The notes under the pieces were generated by a model. It was not told the DNA's origin, did no database searches, and worked only from the letters and a program-made list of their open reading frames with translations. A DNA stretch of 64,000 nt from Rhyzopertha dominica (lineage: Eukaryota > Arthropoda > Insecta > Coleoptera > Bostrichidae). Made by a program: the position numbers and the translations under genes. Below are positions 1 to 11,754 of this stretch, piece by piece; the stretch's first letter is position 1, and every line of letters begins with the position of its first letter. The stretch lies in the NCBI GenBank assembly GCA_025024175.1, contig QCXZ01000001.1, positions 27,212,942 through 27,276,941 on the forward strand, given 5' to 3'.

Positions 1-407
1 AAGTTTTTAAAATTGCGTTTTACATCACTTTTCAAGCGTTGTCAGTTTCAATAATATTATGGTGATTTCACAGAATAATGGCGGTGTAGTATTTTTCAAC
101 CAAAAAATTAATTTTTAGGGACGAACGAGTCGTTTTACGCAAACTTCAAAGAGGCATGCTTTATCTAGAATTGACTAAAGATTACAAAACCGCATTATTT
201 TGTCTAAAAACCACAGACCTGAAAGTTCAATTAAAAAGGGGAGTTGTGCATTACACCAGCGCGCGTCACTGTTGCTTTAGAAATCTCCCGATTACTTTTT
301 TTATTGTACCTTATGCTGTTATGATTCCCACCAAATTTCAAATTGATATCTTTTATAGTTCAGGAAGGCTTAAAAATTCATTTCTAAAATTCAATTTCAA
401 CACCCTG
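1..407. mobile_element. Terminal part of a Tc1/mariner-like element, cut by the window edge
   Basis: The segment ends in CACCCTGTATA at 401-411. That is the terminal signature (CAGGGTG next to a TA target) also seen on the complete mariner-like element at 20643-22920. Reading leftward from that end gives long non-coding DNA like the extended terminal repeat of such elements. The transposase, if present, lies left of the window. The open frame across 156-635 matches no protein I recognise and crosses the proposed terminus, so I do not treat it as a gene. Identification rests on the terminus only. Confidence 0.4.
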
Positions 408-3400
408 TATATCAAAAACACCGTAAGTCAGTTTTCAAATAAAATTGGCCGGATTGTCAGGAGGATCCAAGTTTTCTGTGGAAGGGGTTGGTTTTCTGCC
501 TGTACCTGTGCTTTTAAACAGATGCGCAAAAACCGTAAGAATTGCTGCGTTTTCCATCACGCCCTGCAAAGACAATTCCAAAAAGGTTTGTGTGTAACCT
601 TGAATAACGAGTTACTCTGTAGATATTTTTTGTAATTTTCGAGGGGAATATACGAAGAACTTGCATTGATAGATAGACAAAAGTTTCATTTACAATTGCA
701 CTATAAGATTTGTCTCATACTACAAAAAGATACTATCGAAAAAGTGGACTCGAAAGTCCATACTTCTNTGACTTCTTGCTGCATTTGCAACTATTGTCGA
801 AGAAAATACAAGAATAGAAATCCTATTGCCTCTGGCGGCTAAGTTTGTACACTGTAACTCTTATTTGATTTTTCCCTTTTGAGTTGAATGTACCGCAAAA
901 TGCAATTCCAGCAGCCTTCCAATTTGGACACCCGTCACTCTCTACATTCAACGACTGATGCAAACCGATGCTGCAGACAACTGCTCTGACGTCTGACTAG
1001 TGGAAATAATTGACAGTAATCCGTATGTGCTTGTCACGTTACACCCGATTCATATTGAATTCTCTTATCTCCTACTTTTCATTTTGATCTGTATTCGAAA
1101 TTGGCCATGCCAGAGATGAAGCGGACACATTTTCGACGTACTTAACTGTAAAGTGCAGAAAAGGGAATAATTTTACTTTAGGGTATGGTAATGCCGTTGT
1201 CATATTCGGACGCCCCTTCTATTTATTCATACGTCGACTGTGCAATATTCGAAAGCATTATTCTTTGAATAATCATTTCGCCATTATCCCTCCGTCAGCA
1301 GATATTATTCTAGAGGAGAAGCAGCGTCCTGGAGTTTCATTCAGGCTGAAGTGCGCTTGGATTTATTACATTCTTAATACAATTGCATCCAATAAAGTAA
1401 TGCGATTTGCATATTATAGAAGCGCAAACACTCGAGAATATGAAAAATGCAAGAGGCTGCGTTTATGACATACGAAGGGTTGATCCGATGCCGATGGCGC
1501 GTAATAAACTGAAGGAATTCAAATTTGAAGTAAAGACATAAGGCTTCGAGGTCAAATTGAGTAGTTTATGTATTATGTAACGAACACTGGCACATATAGA
1601 CCTTTAAAGCTGTGAGTATATAATTTCTAATAGCTTTACACAAGTGAATGTGGTATTTTATTTACGCATTTGGGGAGTAAAACATTCTGCCTTGCTACAA
1701 AAATGGCCCTCAAATCTCACCGGTAGATGATGGCCACNTACAAGTGCAAGATTTTTACATTTTTCTCTCCCTTTTTATCATCTTATTGACACATAATGAT
1801 CATGAATAGGAGGACGTGACAAAGGAATATGCTCTGCAGAATAGGTTAGGTATTCTATTTTTTAAATTAGGTACTGTTTCATAAGTTTCATTTACCTTTG
1901 CAGGGTTTTTGAACTTATCATGGTTTGAATTTTGCTAAATTCGTTGTTAAACATTAGATTTGTCAAACGTAAGGTCGCGATAGCTTAAAGCAAACAAATA
2001 AACGTGCGGTAGTACATAGCTCCTTAATTGTTAATTGTTATATTGCGAAAAGCATTGTTATTATACGGTAATTTTATACTTATGACGATAAACTGAGTGG
2101 TTGGGATTTGTAGTTTCATAACTTGAAATGAAAATAAAACCTTACGCTCAATCAGCAAAAAGGAAATTGTGTCACATTGTACTTAATTTATTCAAAAATT
2201 ATATACTTAACGCGGGGCGCCACCTAATCGCAGTCCGTAAAATCTTAAATTCGCCGGTAAAACAGGAACACTAGCGAATTGTTTGTTCAGTATCCTTATT
2301 AGTTATTCGTAGTACACATCCAGAATAAGGTATTGCTCTTGTCAAGAATAAAAGAAGACGCCCGGGTTCCTATCGTAGAACTAAAGCAAATATCACAAGC
2401 AGAATTTATGCAAGTAAAAGCTTTTGGTCACTTGCTAGTAATGAAACGAATCCAACCAGTGTTCCTTCACAAATGTTGCGTGACGAGGAAAGAATATATT
2501 TACAGTATATTGTCGAAAACTTAAAACCAACACTGTTGGCAATCTAGTTACTGTTCCTGCTATTTATTGATTGTATTGCTTGCAATTAATCCATTTACAT
2601 GATTCTGCCTTTGGTGCTGTAGATGCATGACATCGTTTATTGAAAAGGCCTTTTAGTGATTACCGATCTGTGTGTCTTTGTATCTCTAAACTTTTGGACA
2701 AGCTTTTGAAAATGCGTTTACTCGTATGTAGTAAGATAATGCAAGATTGTTTGCGATGTAACTTGCTGGAGTTGACAAAAGTGTATCACAACAGTGAGAA
2801 CAAATGTTAAACAGTAAATAGCAATCAGTGTTTCTGTATTTTACGTTTTTGTTTCTTGACGTTTTTATATGTTGGTATCTCAATATGAATGTGGTAACAC
2901 CATCATCTACCACCTTGCTCTCAATGAATGTCAGTTGTTATTATTATGTGACGCGTTTCGACGTCCAAAACACCGCCACCTTCAAGCTCTACAAGAAAAT
3001 TACGCAACAATAATAATGTATTACATGATTAAATTTAACTTAGAATTATCGAAACGAACACACCCAACATATCGTGCATCCACAACGCACAGAATTGAAA
3101 ACCACAGTGACAATTTTGTCGAATCTGAAATTGGACAGGTCTGTAACCACTTATGTGCTCCAATTCACTAAAATACCTAAACTATACAGCAATAACAATA
3201 CATAATAACTAACTGAAAATAGTAACCTATCCTAACGCTATTAAACAGAAGATAAACAAACAAAGCACAAGATAGCACCAAAAACCAATTGAACCGTCAG
3301 ACAAAGATCTTAAAAAGGTCTGATATATCAAAATTATTTTGCTGGTTCAAAGCTACTTTATTTGTTTTGCGTTCAGCTTATGGATCCCAACACTTCAATT

Positions 3401-3890
3401 CAATATTTTTTACTGTTACTATCCTGGTGTAGGACTCTAAAGTTTTTACTAATGCCAAAAGTATGCTTTTTCTAATTTAAAGTGTTTAGCAAAGTGGGAT
3501 GTATTATTATCAACTCATATGTGCGTACATACGTTTGTTTGCGAAAATTTCTAATAGCATTGCCAACATAAGTAGCCAGCGCAATTCAGCTAATATACAC
3601 CACACCTGTCTAACAAATCAGTTGGATCTCTATTTCTTTGTTCATCTGAATATTGCCAATTGTCGATCTGTTTAATTGCTTTAGTAATAGTTTACTAATT
3701 GCAGCCTTTTATTTTTTCTTTATACTTGAAATTTACGTAAAATATTTTTAAATTTTTCCAACACAACAAAGAAAGCAAATGATTATTATCTTGTACCTTC
3801 ATGAATACATGATACAGTATGAAAGGTATTAAAGTTTTGACAGTACGGAAAGAATCGGAAGAAAAGCAAAAATTACATTGAGTTACATTT
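408..3890. other. Intergenic, no supported gene
   Basis: AT-rich DNA with many short random frames. One frame at about 2345-2548 stays open for about 65 codons and reads like soluble protein (Arg-rich start, then an acidic segment), but I recognise no family and see no convincing start or splice sites. At about 2945-2990 a 'gacgcgtttcgacgtcc ... ccaccttcaag' phrase resembles ends of Penelope-like or other degenerate retroelements; too weak to call. Confidence 0.4.
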
Positions 3891-3896
3891 GCAAAT

Positions 3897-3902
3897 TTTA
3901 TT
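3897..3902 (-). terminator. Poly(A) signal AATAAA for the MDH1B-like gene
   Basis: The plus strand reads tttatt, which is AATAAA on the minus strand, 43 nt past the TAA stop at 3946-3948. This is a normal distance for an animal cleavage/polyadenylation signal. No genomic poly(A) tract follows on the minus strand, which argues against a very recent retrocopy. Confidence 0.6.
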
Positions 3903-3945
3903 CCCATTGTACTGTAACAACTAACAACTTATACCNATTTATAAC

Positions 3946-5439
3946 TTAATAAAAATGCTCAGACTTTGTAATCTGGAAATGTTCAGAATGGGATTTAACA
4001 ATCCCAAAATTATCAAGAAGCTCCCTAACTGGGGGGATAAGTTTTTCTATTTCTTCTTGAGTCCGTTGCGAAATTGGAAACATTTCAAAGGGAACCCACA
4101 TTTTCTGGTGGTTCAGGATCGCCGGTTGGGAAAACACGATGCCATGCGGTATTCCAAATGCACCGTTGGAACAGACTCCGAGTGAAATAATTTCGTCTCG
4201 CTCCTCTTTCGAGTACCAAATCTTCAATAGGCTTATAAACGACCTTACCATAGCAAAGTGAGGTGCCCTATTTAACACAGAACGGATTAATTCGCGTTTT
4301 GCTGCAATCTCTGTAGACACCAAATCACTGTCTTTTATGGCATAAGCTAAGAATCTTAGCTCTGGTTTTACTTTTCCTTTTAAAAGTGTCGATTCTTCTG
4401 TAGCTGTTATACTTCTTGAGTACGGTACATATACCTTGCAATACTTTACAATACTTTCCACATCCACGTATTCGTTCATCCCAATGAATCCGTATACTGG
4501 TGGCCCTCCTAATTCCTTAACGGGAATACCAGTGTGACGAGACACTATGCTGAGAGAAGACAAACCAACATTGCTGGTTACAACAACTATGTTGTGAACC
4601 CGTATTCGCGTACAACTTTCTACAAGGATAGTTCCACATAGGCAAGGAACCCCATCCCCTATAACCACAATTCTTAAGTTTCGCTTGGCANAAACGTTTA
4701 TTTCATCGGCATATTGATACATTAGCGAGACTTTCTTTACTATAACGTCTCCAATATCTGGAGCTTCGACGTTTGTGAAACAATCCGCAACAACTAACAA
4801 ATCACAATCCTGTAATCCTTCACGCATCTCGAACACTTCCTTTATAGTTTTATTGCAATTGCCCAAATTAATCGTTTTAAATTCGTCTATTAACGTAGAT
4901 AGGAATTTGACGTTTTCTGGAAAGTCGCTGTAACGCTCGAAGAGTGAGATATTGACTCCTGCTTCGCATTCTAACTCTTCAACCTGCACAAGATGAAGTA
5001 TAACCTCACGAACTAAAGGATTGCATGCTCCACTTATTAGTATGTTCATTGTTTTCTTAAGCTTTTCTTTTTCCAACTCTTCTTTCTCTAATACCTGTTT
5101 CATGTGATCTTTAGTCAGCTTAATAAGCTCGTCTTTGGGAATGCGTGACTGCAGCCCGTAATAATCATAACAGTATTCCCAGAACTCACTCAGACTTCCT
5201 AAAAGGTATGCTCTACCTCCTCTACTAGCCAATTCCTTCCATATTATTGGCGACTCTGTGTGATACCAGCCGTGTGCTTTGTTAGTGTCTTCCAAAAATT
5301 GCTCCCAAGCGCCACCAGACCTCTTTTCTATAATCTGGATGCTGAATTTAGGAAGGTGTTCATGTAAGTAAAGCCCAACGTGTCTGGCATGGTAGAAATT
5401 CTTGCAATCAGGTTTACCAGCTATAATGAAGTGCGCCAT
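3946..5439 (-). CDS. MDH1B-like protein (putative malate dehydrogenase 1B)
   Basis: A 497-codon frame starts at the ATG at 5439. The open frame continues upstream to 5574, but only from a TTG, and those residues do not fit the family. The start MAHFIIAGKPDC and the block SPIIWKELASRGG (about residues 63-75) match the N-terminal domain specific to MDH1B. Residues about 131-480 form a diverged lactate/malate dehydrogenase fold; the first strand reads NILISGACNPLVREV, so the usual GxxGxxG nucleotide loop is altered. Where cytosolic MDH has GNHSS with its catalytic His, this protein reads YGFIGMNEYVDVE, so that His is absent. MDH1B proteins are known mainly from ciliated and sperm cells, and this one may not be an active enzyme. 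Length is near the usual (about 500-520 aa). One N at 4691 leaves one residue unknown. No introns are visible: either a naturally single-exon gene or an old retrocopy. The frame is intact, so it is probably functional. Confidence 0.85.
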   Translation of the reverse strand: MAHFIIAGKPDCKNFYHARHVGLYLHEHLPKFSIQIIEKRSGGAWEQFLEDTNKAHGWYHTESPIIWKELASRGGRAYLLGSLSEFWEYCYDYYGLQSRIPKDELIKLTKDHMKQVLEKEELEKEKLKKTMNILISGACNPLVREVILHLVQVEELECEAGVNISLFERYSDFPENVKFLSTLIDEFKTINLGNCNKTIKEVFEMREGLQDCDLLVVADCFTNVEAPDIGDVIVKKVSLMYQYADEINVXAKRNLRIVVIGDGVPCLCGTILVESCTRIRVHNIVVVTSNVGLSSLSIVSRHTGIPVKELGGPPVYGFIGMNEYVDVESIVKYCKVYVPYSRSITATEESTLLKGKVKPELRFLAYAIKDSDLVSTEIAAKRELIRSVLNRAPHFAMVRSFISLLKIWYSKEERDEIISLGVCSNGAFGIPHGIVFSQPAILNHQKMWVPFEMFPISQRTQEEIEKLIPPVRELLDNFGIVKSHSEHFQITKSEHFY

Positions 5440-5545
5440 ACTTAATTTGACGTTGATTTTTGACAGACAAAATACCATTAATGCTAGAACTAAAGCTACT
5501 GGGATACTAGGTATGTCGTCCGGAGATTTATCTTGACTTAAATTA

Positions 5546-5955
5546 TTAACGGTACCGAAAAAAAAATAAGGCAAAGCTAACGTTAATGCGCGATGTCAAA
5601 CACGAAGGATTGACATATCTCTGTGAGAAGTGGGTTTTCCAAATCTCGTCCCGAAAGAACTGTAGGTGAGTTATAAAACATGTTTTGGAGGATACATTAG
5701 GGCTATATTCTCGTGTTTGATTTATGCGAACATAGGTTGCTACTTTACAATTCACATCTGTTTTATCATGTTTAGGAGAAGCGAAGTATCTACTCCTTTC
5801 AGTTTGAGATGATTATCGAGACGTTGTAAGTAGGAGTCATAAGGTGTAAACTCCCTCCTGAAGTTTGCCCAGAAGAACGAAATACAGTAGTAATTTGTTA
5901 TAGGATCTCTTCCTTCACTGCTCCACGTAAATTCGACTATCCTCGTCGCCAATTT
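5546..5955 (-). pseudogene. Ty3/gypsy leader and gag N-terminal remnant
   Basis: On the minus strand, 5951-5939 reads TGGCGACGAGGAT, the common primer-binding-site/leader motif of insect Ty3/gypsy elements. The frame that follows (5952 down to 5752) contains FTPYDSYLQRLDNHLKLKG and then LLLNMI, like the start of gypsy Gag (FxxWxxYxxRLxxYFxxNxI ... LLNxIG). It stops at a TGA, and only scraps continue to 5546. DNA at about 5956-6095, with AATAAA-like signals on the minus strand, may be the end of its LTR. It lies just upstream of the MDH1B-like start, so it could affect that promoter; this last point is inference. Confidence 0.5.
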
Positions 5956-6095
5956 GTTTAATATGTAGGGGAAAACAGACTTGCAAGTAATGACATTTAT
6001 TTTACATCTGTATTACAACTAAATTGTATTATATTTTATTAACATGAAAATCCATAGCACTCTGAAAATGGAGCATATATAACATTACTCTTCAT

Positions 6096-6660
6096 ATGTA
6101 ATCCTCTATACCTCATAATAATATGTGATATCGAACAGTATCGTTGATAATGGGTTACCCTGTCTCAGTCCGTTATTTACTTTAAAGCTTTTTGATTTTT
6201 GCCATTTAAGCTTTACTTTATATGCTAGCTTCAAATGGATGAACGCCAAATAAAGTTTTGTAGCACAACTAGTGTTCTGTATTTCCAGAATATTTCTTGA
6301 ATTTGCGTCACGGTGTTGGTATTCCTTAATTACTTTTCACGCTATGGCATTTAACCCGTCCCTAAAATACGTTGATAACACTTTATACATCGAGCGCAAT
6401 ACAGCTCTCCCTCTATAATTTCCGCACTTTTGTTTGTTTCCTTTTTTAAAGGATACATGTTTCGTATCTCTTTATTTTATAACTTTCTTCTAATTTTATT
6501 AATGTTCTCTTCTTACCTCTGCAAATTTTTTAACTATTCTTTTCTGTTGTAAGTAACTAAGTTTATTTTCTTCTGTCGGATTTTCTAGCATTTCCATTTT
6601 CAGTTCTCTTTTAATTTAGACGGCTTTCCTGCTTTCTTCATCATTAAAGCTCGGATTTTA
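6096..6660 (-). pseudogene. Degenerate RTE-like non-LTR reverse transcriptase
   Basis: Conceptual translation of the minus strand shows, in order: an acidic/basic lead-in typical of RTE-type elements (about 6660-6490), PLKKGNKQKCGNYRG (about 6470-6425; RT block 'P..KKG.....NYRGI'), a degraded FIDxxKAYD block (about 6240-6220), and NNGLRQGNPLSTILF (about 6185-6140; the GxRQGxPLSP block). Several stops, frameshifts and an internal deletion between the last two blocks make it inactive. The catalytic YxDD block is not visible. Nothing upstream or downstream marks the ends. Confidence 0.65.
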
Positions 6661-7131
6661 TGCAAAAGCATACATTTTATTAATGAGATTTGGACTAAAA
6701 ACTTTTGTAGAAAAAATTGCACGGAATCACTTGATAGCTAACGAATTAATATATTTCTAAGTAGATGGAACGGCAGATGTATGTGGTTGGTTTATTGCCA
6801 CATTGATTATAGGGTCCTTGAATGCTATTACTACTATTAAAAGTAGGCTTTTCACGGAAAAAGATTGTTATGGAAACTGTGCATTCATCTGTATAACTCG
6901 AGACTCAGATGAAAAGTGACAGATTAACTAAACTTTCACAATTTACAAAAAAAATATAAATATACGGCGATAATACAGCAACTAAAAGCCTGCAGCTTGT
7001 AGGTAATTGCAGTCGATAACCTGCTGCAATGATTCTTGAAGACATTCACAAATTCATGCAGGAAGTAATAGATGATAAATACTTATTCAAAAAAAGTAGT
7101 TTTTTAATGCAGGTTTTACGTCTATTATTTT
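6661..7131. other. Intergenic, nothing recognised
   Basis: AT-rich sequence with no open frame of note and no clear repeat. It may include decayed flank of the neighbouring RTE-like remnant. Confidence 0.4.
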
Positions 7132-7352
7132 ATTTTTAGTGTATATTAGGATTTATCGACCAAAACGATTACACAATATTTCCAAGCTTTCGACTGATTT
7201 ATTTTCTAGTCTTCTTCAAGGAAATACTTTGTTTAATAATATTACACAACTAGAACATTAATTTTTGAATTAGACAAAACTGAAAGTTGACAAAGATTGG
7301 AAATATTGTGTAATCACTTAGGTCGATAACTCCTAATAAACACTAAAAATTA
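7132..7352. repeat. Inverted repeat (hairpin), about 55-bp arms
   Basis: The left arm at 7132-7185 (starting atttttagtgtatattagg) pairs with the right arm at about 7297-7352 (ending cactaaaaatta), with only a few mismatches around a loop of about 110 bp. Both arms include 'acacaatatttccaa'. The loop contains 'aagctttcgactgattta' and 'cttcttcaagg', phrases often found at the ends of Penelope-like retroelements. It is probably a fold-back MITE or the paired ends of a collapsed retroelement. Confidence 0.6.
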
Positions 7353-10300
7353 CTTAATTAAGACTATAATAAACAACTTAATATCTATTATTTTATATAT
7401 TTAATTATATTTAGCAAGGGGTCACAGAAAAAAAAATGTGCTCATGTTTATTGCACACTCGGCCTATTGTTTAGTGCATAACTTAAACACTCACATGCAA
7501 ATAATGTTTTTTAACGCTTCTTAAACTAATAACTATTCATGACAGGCTGTATTATTTAATATAATGACTGTAAATAGTTATTTAAAAAGGTAGGTAATAA
7601 TTGTATGCTACTCTACTATTACACATACGGAGGGTAGCCAAGCAATTATTTATATATGTTGTTCATAAACCTATGTTAAATAAATAAGTTTTTGTAATAA
7701 CTGTCGCTTTAAATAATGTTTAGTAGTAGTACCAAAAATCATGATAAATTGTTTGACATTTAAGAATAACTGTACTGCCTAGGCAGGTAAGAAGCCACTT
7801 GCATTGGACGAGTAGGATAAAGTTGTACTTTCGAATGTAGAAGCCGAAAAAAATTATTTCACATCTATATATCGCGCATATGCTGCATATTTGATGCATC
7901 TTTTTNAAAATTTGGTGCATATTTGCATTAAAATGCAAGCATGTATGTTAATTTGCCGGTTTACTAGAACGCATTTGTTTTATAACTGTATCACACGTAT
8001 TTACACTTATTTTGGTGCAAAAATGAAAGGTTGTTCTCAGCGGTGTGAAACGTTCTGTTGCTAGAATTGAACTATACTAACTCACAACTGATGATGTAAA
8101 TTATCTTCCCTGGTCAGTTCATTCTCACCGTACGACTAGTTTCGCCCTGTTGGGGCTTATCAGGTACTCACAAATATTAACTTGTAAAATACATCCCTAA
8201 AATACAATTGTTCAGGCAGGGGATTAAACGGTGTAATAAGAATACACGCCGACACCTCAAAGAGCACCGACAGATCAAGAGTACCAAGTATACCGGGTAC
8301 TTAGTCATAAAAACACTGCATAGCGGTAAAACCATTAGCGACGTGCACACGTAGACAATTAAAACACCATCAGCTACCTGTTGTTATTTATTATTCATAA
8401 CGCAAAAAAGGCCGAGATAAACATGTTATTGACTATTGACATAAACATCAAGAGACGACAATATGATCGCAGTCACTCGAAAATGAGTATGGAGGAGAAG
8501 AGGAACAACTACAATAGCTGTCTCTTGATTGAAATATAATACAACTCGCTTGTACAGGTCCCAGAGAGCATCAGTGTTTACGGCTCCAAACTACACTCGT
8601 ATATATTACGCGATCAACTAAAGTGTTGTATCCAAACGCCGTTATTGGACTTAATTATCCTACATGTCGTTATTCCCAAACATAATCGTCCCGACCCGAG
8701 TCGCCGAAATTAACAATTCCCCCGCGCATACGGCGCTTATAGATGAAATACGTTCGCATATCCGCATAGCAAGCTCAGGGCGTGAATAATAAAAGTGCTA
8801 ATTTAACACGACACGTCGCATCTTCCAGGGTAAAGTGCACGAAGTGGAGAAAATGCGAAACATTAATAACACAAGAATCTAGAACGCTTTACACCGCCCA
8901 CACAACATAATATGGTAATCTATCTTTATTATCTTCTCATGAAATATTTTTTCGTCATTTATACTTGTTATTTTATACATTTTAAACACCGCGTCTGCGG
9001 CGGTGTGGCCCATCAAGTGGGGTAATTCAACTAGGGAGCGGAAACGGGAGAATTAAATCAGCCGGAATGACCTAACTCAAGGAGTGTCGCAAGCGATTGT
9101 CTAAGGGGAACATGAAACCGCTTTACGCAGCAGTGATGAAAAATTTATGAAATTCACAACGTGATTGCGATGCTATTATCTGCAGAGGTTATTTCTGTTT
9201 AACAATACAATGACTACCCGTTCATTTTGGATTATAAAATAGAACACTAGTTTTAAGCTTTCAAATCTTGAATGTATTAAACGTGCAACTTTACTGTCGT
9301 AATTTTTAGATCGACATGTCATCCCTAGAAAATCACATTTGAACTTCAGATATCGCAAGAAATTCTTTAAGTGTATTCGTCATCTTAATCTTGCTATGCT
9401 ATTATACAAACGGGTTTATTTTGGATTATCTCACTCTCTTATCATGTTTTCTGTCTTTAGTGTCTCATCTAAATTCCCTCATGCATCTGTCTTGAGATCA
9501 TTATCCTGTACCAGATTATGAAATTTCAGGTGTTCTGTATTGCAAGCTGGATGACCTTAAAGCTGCTTGCTTCTTTTTCATTCAGTGTGTTTATTTTTTT
9601 ATATACATATATTAAGAATGATGTATGTAAATGTTGTGATGAATGTAGCAAAGCGTGATCCGACACAGAACGCAGGTACAAGTTGTACTGGTCCAACATT
9701 ATTACGAATCTTCTAGTGATTTTAGAAAAAAAAATGAGTTTCAACTCACTTGTAAATGTGATGTGATTTGTGGTCCACTTAGATCCATTTTGAAGCCCAA
9801 CATATTTGAAAATGGAGGAAAATAAGTCCTCTGAGGTAGTAATATGTTTGTGTATTATTAACTAGACGATCTACTAAAGAAGGCCGAAGAAGAATATTCT
9901 TCACCTATTTATTTTCTCACTTAAGCTGTTTCCTATTGTGCTAGTATCTATGAATAAGTCAGTTTAGTTTACAAGCAAAAATAAAAACGAACGTATACAT
10001 TTAAATTTGCTTGCAGCAGCCGAGCCGCTTTTTTCCTACAGCTAAGACTCTGCTCAAGGTGATAAAGATTTTAAAAGTATAGTAGATGAGCTTTGGATAT
10101 GTTATGCAATGGTAGTTATGAATAGTCTGTAAAAGTGAATACGTGTTCCTATGTCTAATGATTTTTATTGCATCTTTTGTGTCTAGTTTTCGAAAGAAGA
10201 CTACTTAAACAGTAAGGTTTGATATTCATCCCCATGATCCCAAATACAGTAGATGTACTTTGAGTACGTTATGCAAAGGATATCTTTTAATAGTCTATAA

Positions 10301-11640
10301 AAGTGAAAAGTGTGGATATGTCTAGTTTTCGATAAATGGCTTTTCGTATTTTTTTTGGGTCTGCACTAAACCCTACATTACTCTTTGGACTTTCATCGAC
10401 AATATGTCAGTGCTGAGTTCTACTTTGCACTACTTTTTATTCTAGATAATATATTATAGTTAAAGTACAAACCTGTCTGAAAATGGTGGCATATTCCATT
10501 TTAGTCTAGTTTGCAACTATGCAAATATTCAATATGCCAACCTTGGCAGAAACTGACTTTGTTGGACCAGTCGTACTCTATTGATTGGTTGCATGTTATC
10601 TACATTTTAGGGGAGCGTTTGATATAAAAGACAAATCTGATATTGCAGCAACCTCATAATGCCAGAAGTATAACGAAATATTTAAATTATTTTTATGCAA
10701 TAAGGCATCTGATATTAAAATAACAACAACACTGCCGAATTAACTGTATTACTTTGTTAATTTTCTTTTGTTTATAATATTTTCTATGAGACAGTTTTCA
10801 TTTTCTTATTTGCTACTAGCCCATTATACCGAAATAAGTGAAATATTAATAAATTCCATAGTCAGAAATTAGTTAAAATTGTAAAGAATTGCTAAAAAAA
10901 TTTAATTTATGGAGATAAATTATATGTTACAGCTATCTCATAAAACACATCGTTCACAAACTTATTCGTGCATTTCTAAGTATCTTATATTTTAAGTCGA
11001 ACACAGAAGTCTCTGCTTTCTTTGAGTTTTATTTTGCTTATATTTTGTAACAATAATGGGCATTAAAAACCGTTACCTGCAAGCCGAACCATAATAACAT
11101 CTTTATACTAATGATTGTATATACAAAAAGTAGCACGTTGACCTAAAAATAACAAGCTTTGAGGGAATTTTGCCCTGCGACTTTCACGTAATATTCATCT
11201 GGATGCACGGTTCTTGCGGTTGGCTACCTCATCATCGAGATAACCATTTTCGGGCGGTAGGTTACTCAATATGCTATATTTAACGCCTAAACTCGATTAC
11301 TTCGTGCTTTGAGTGTTCACGTTTAGGATTGCATAGATAGGGCTGCTAATGCACGATGCGCACAGTTGGGATTCAGAATTAACACTGTGGGATCGTGCTC
11401 CAAAGCGGTAGCGATAAACTTTATAGCGGGAGCACGAAGAAAGTTCAATCTGGACGCAGCTATGGAAAATCTGATTAAACGTCTAATGCTTCGGTATGTC
11501 TTAAGCAGTTTTAGTACCTGACCAAGCTCGAGTGTCCTTTCTTGATGAGAAATATAACATTTTATAGTATTTCGCTAATTATGAGATCAAGTGTATGCGN
11601 CCTTTGTATAATATATAACGATTATAAGAAGATTTAATTG
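7353..11640. other. Intergenic; repeat scraps and GC-richer islands, no gene
   Basis: No coding region is supported. At 8096-8170 the phrase 'cgactagtttcgccctgttg' plus 'ggggcttatcagg' resembles retroelement ends (Penelope-like style). Two stretches stand out as less AT-rich and non-repetitive (about 8560-8900, with a 'cttaattatcc' homeodomain-type core, and about 8990-9140) and may be conserved non-coding DNA. At 10082-10200 and 10250-10340 there is an imperfect direct duplication ('gttatgcaa ... atagtctgtaaaagtgaa'). Confidence 0.4.
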
Positions 11641-11649
11641 GGTTTTTTA

Positions 11650-11754
11650 CAGGTAATTACATTTACGAAAAAATATCGTCAGCATTGACTAGGTTTGAAC
11701 CCGGGACTATTTGATTACTAGTCAAACGTGCTAACCACTGTAGTATCACAGCCC
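11650..11754 (-). repeat. tRNA-Thr(AGU)-derived SINE or tRNA pseudogene
   Basis: Read on the minus strand from 11754, the sequence begins GGGCTGTGATACTACAGTGG, with a box A-like D-arm (CAGTGGTTAGCACG). Next come a perfect 5-bp anticodon stem (TTTGA/TCAAA) around the loop CTAGTAA (anticodon AGT, the Thr loop) and a box B-like GGGTTCAAACC. The 3' half of the T-stem and the acceptor stem do not pair, and there is no 3' acceptor end, so it is not a working tRNA. A tRNA-headed SINE with its body toward 11650 is the best reading; the body end is not defined. Confidence 0.6.

Noticed and set aside
156..635. 159-codon plus-strand open frame
   Set aside because: No family resemblance, crosses the proposed transposon end at 407, composition like translated non-coding DNA.
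5440..5574. N-terminal extension of the MDH1B frame with a hydrophobic stretch that could be read as a signal anchor
   Set aside because: It starts at a TTG, does not match the family, and the conserved N-terminus begins at the ATG at 5439.
11684..11754. Functional tRNA-Thr gene
   Set aside because: The T-stem and acceptor stem do not pair; only the D-arm and anticodon arm are intact.
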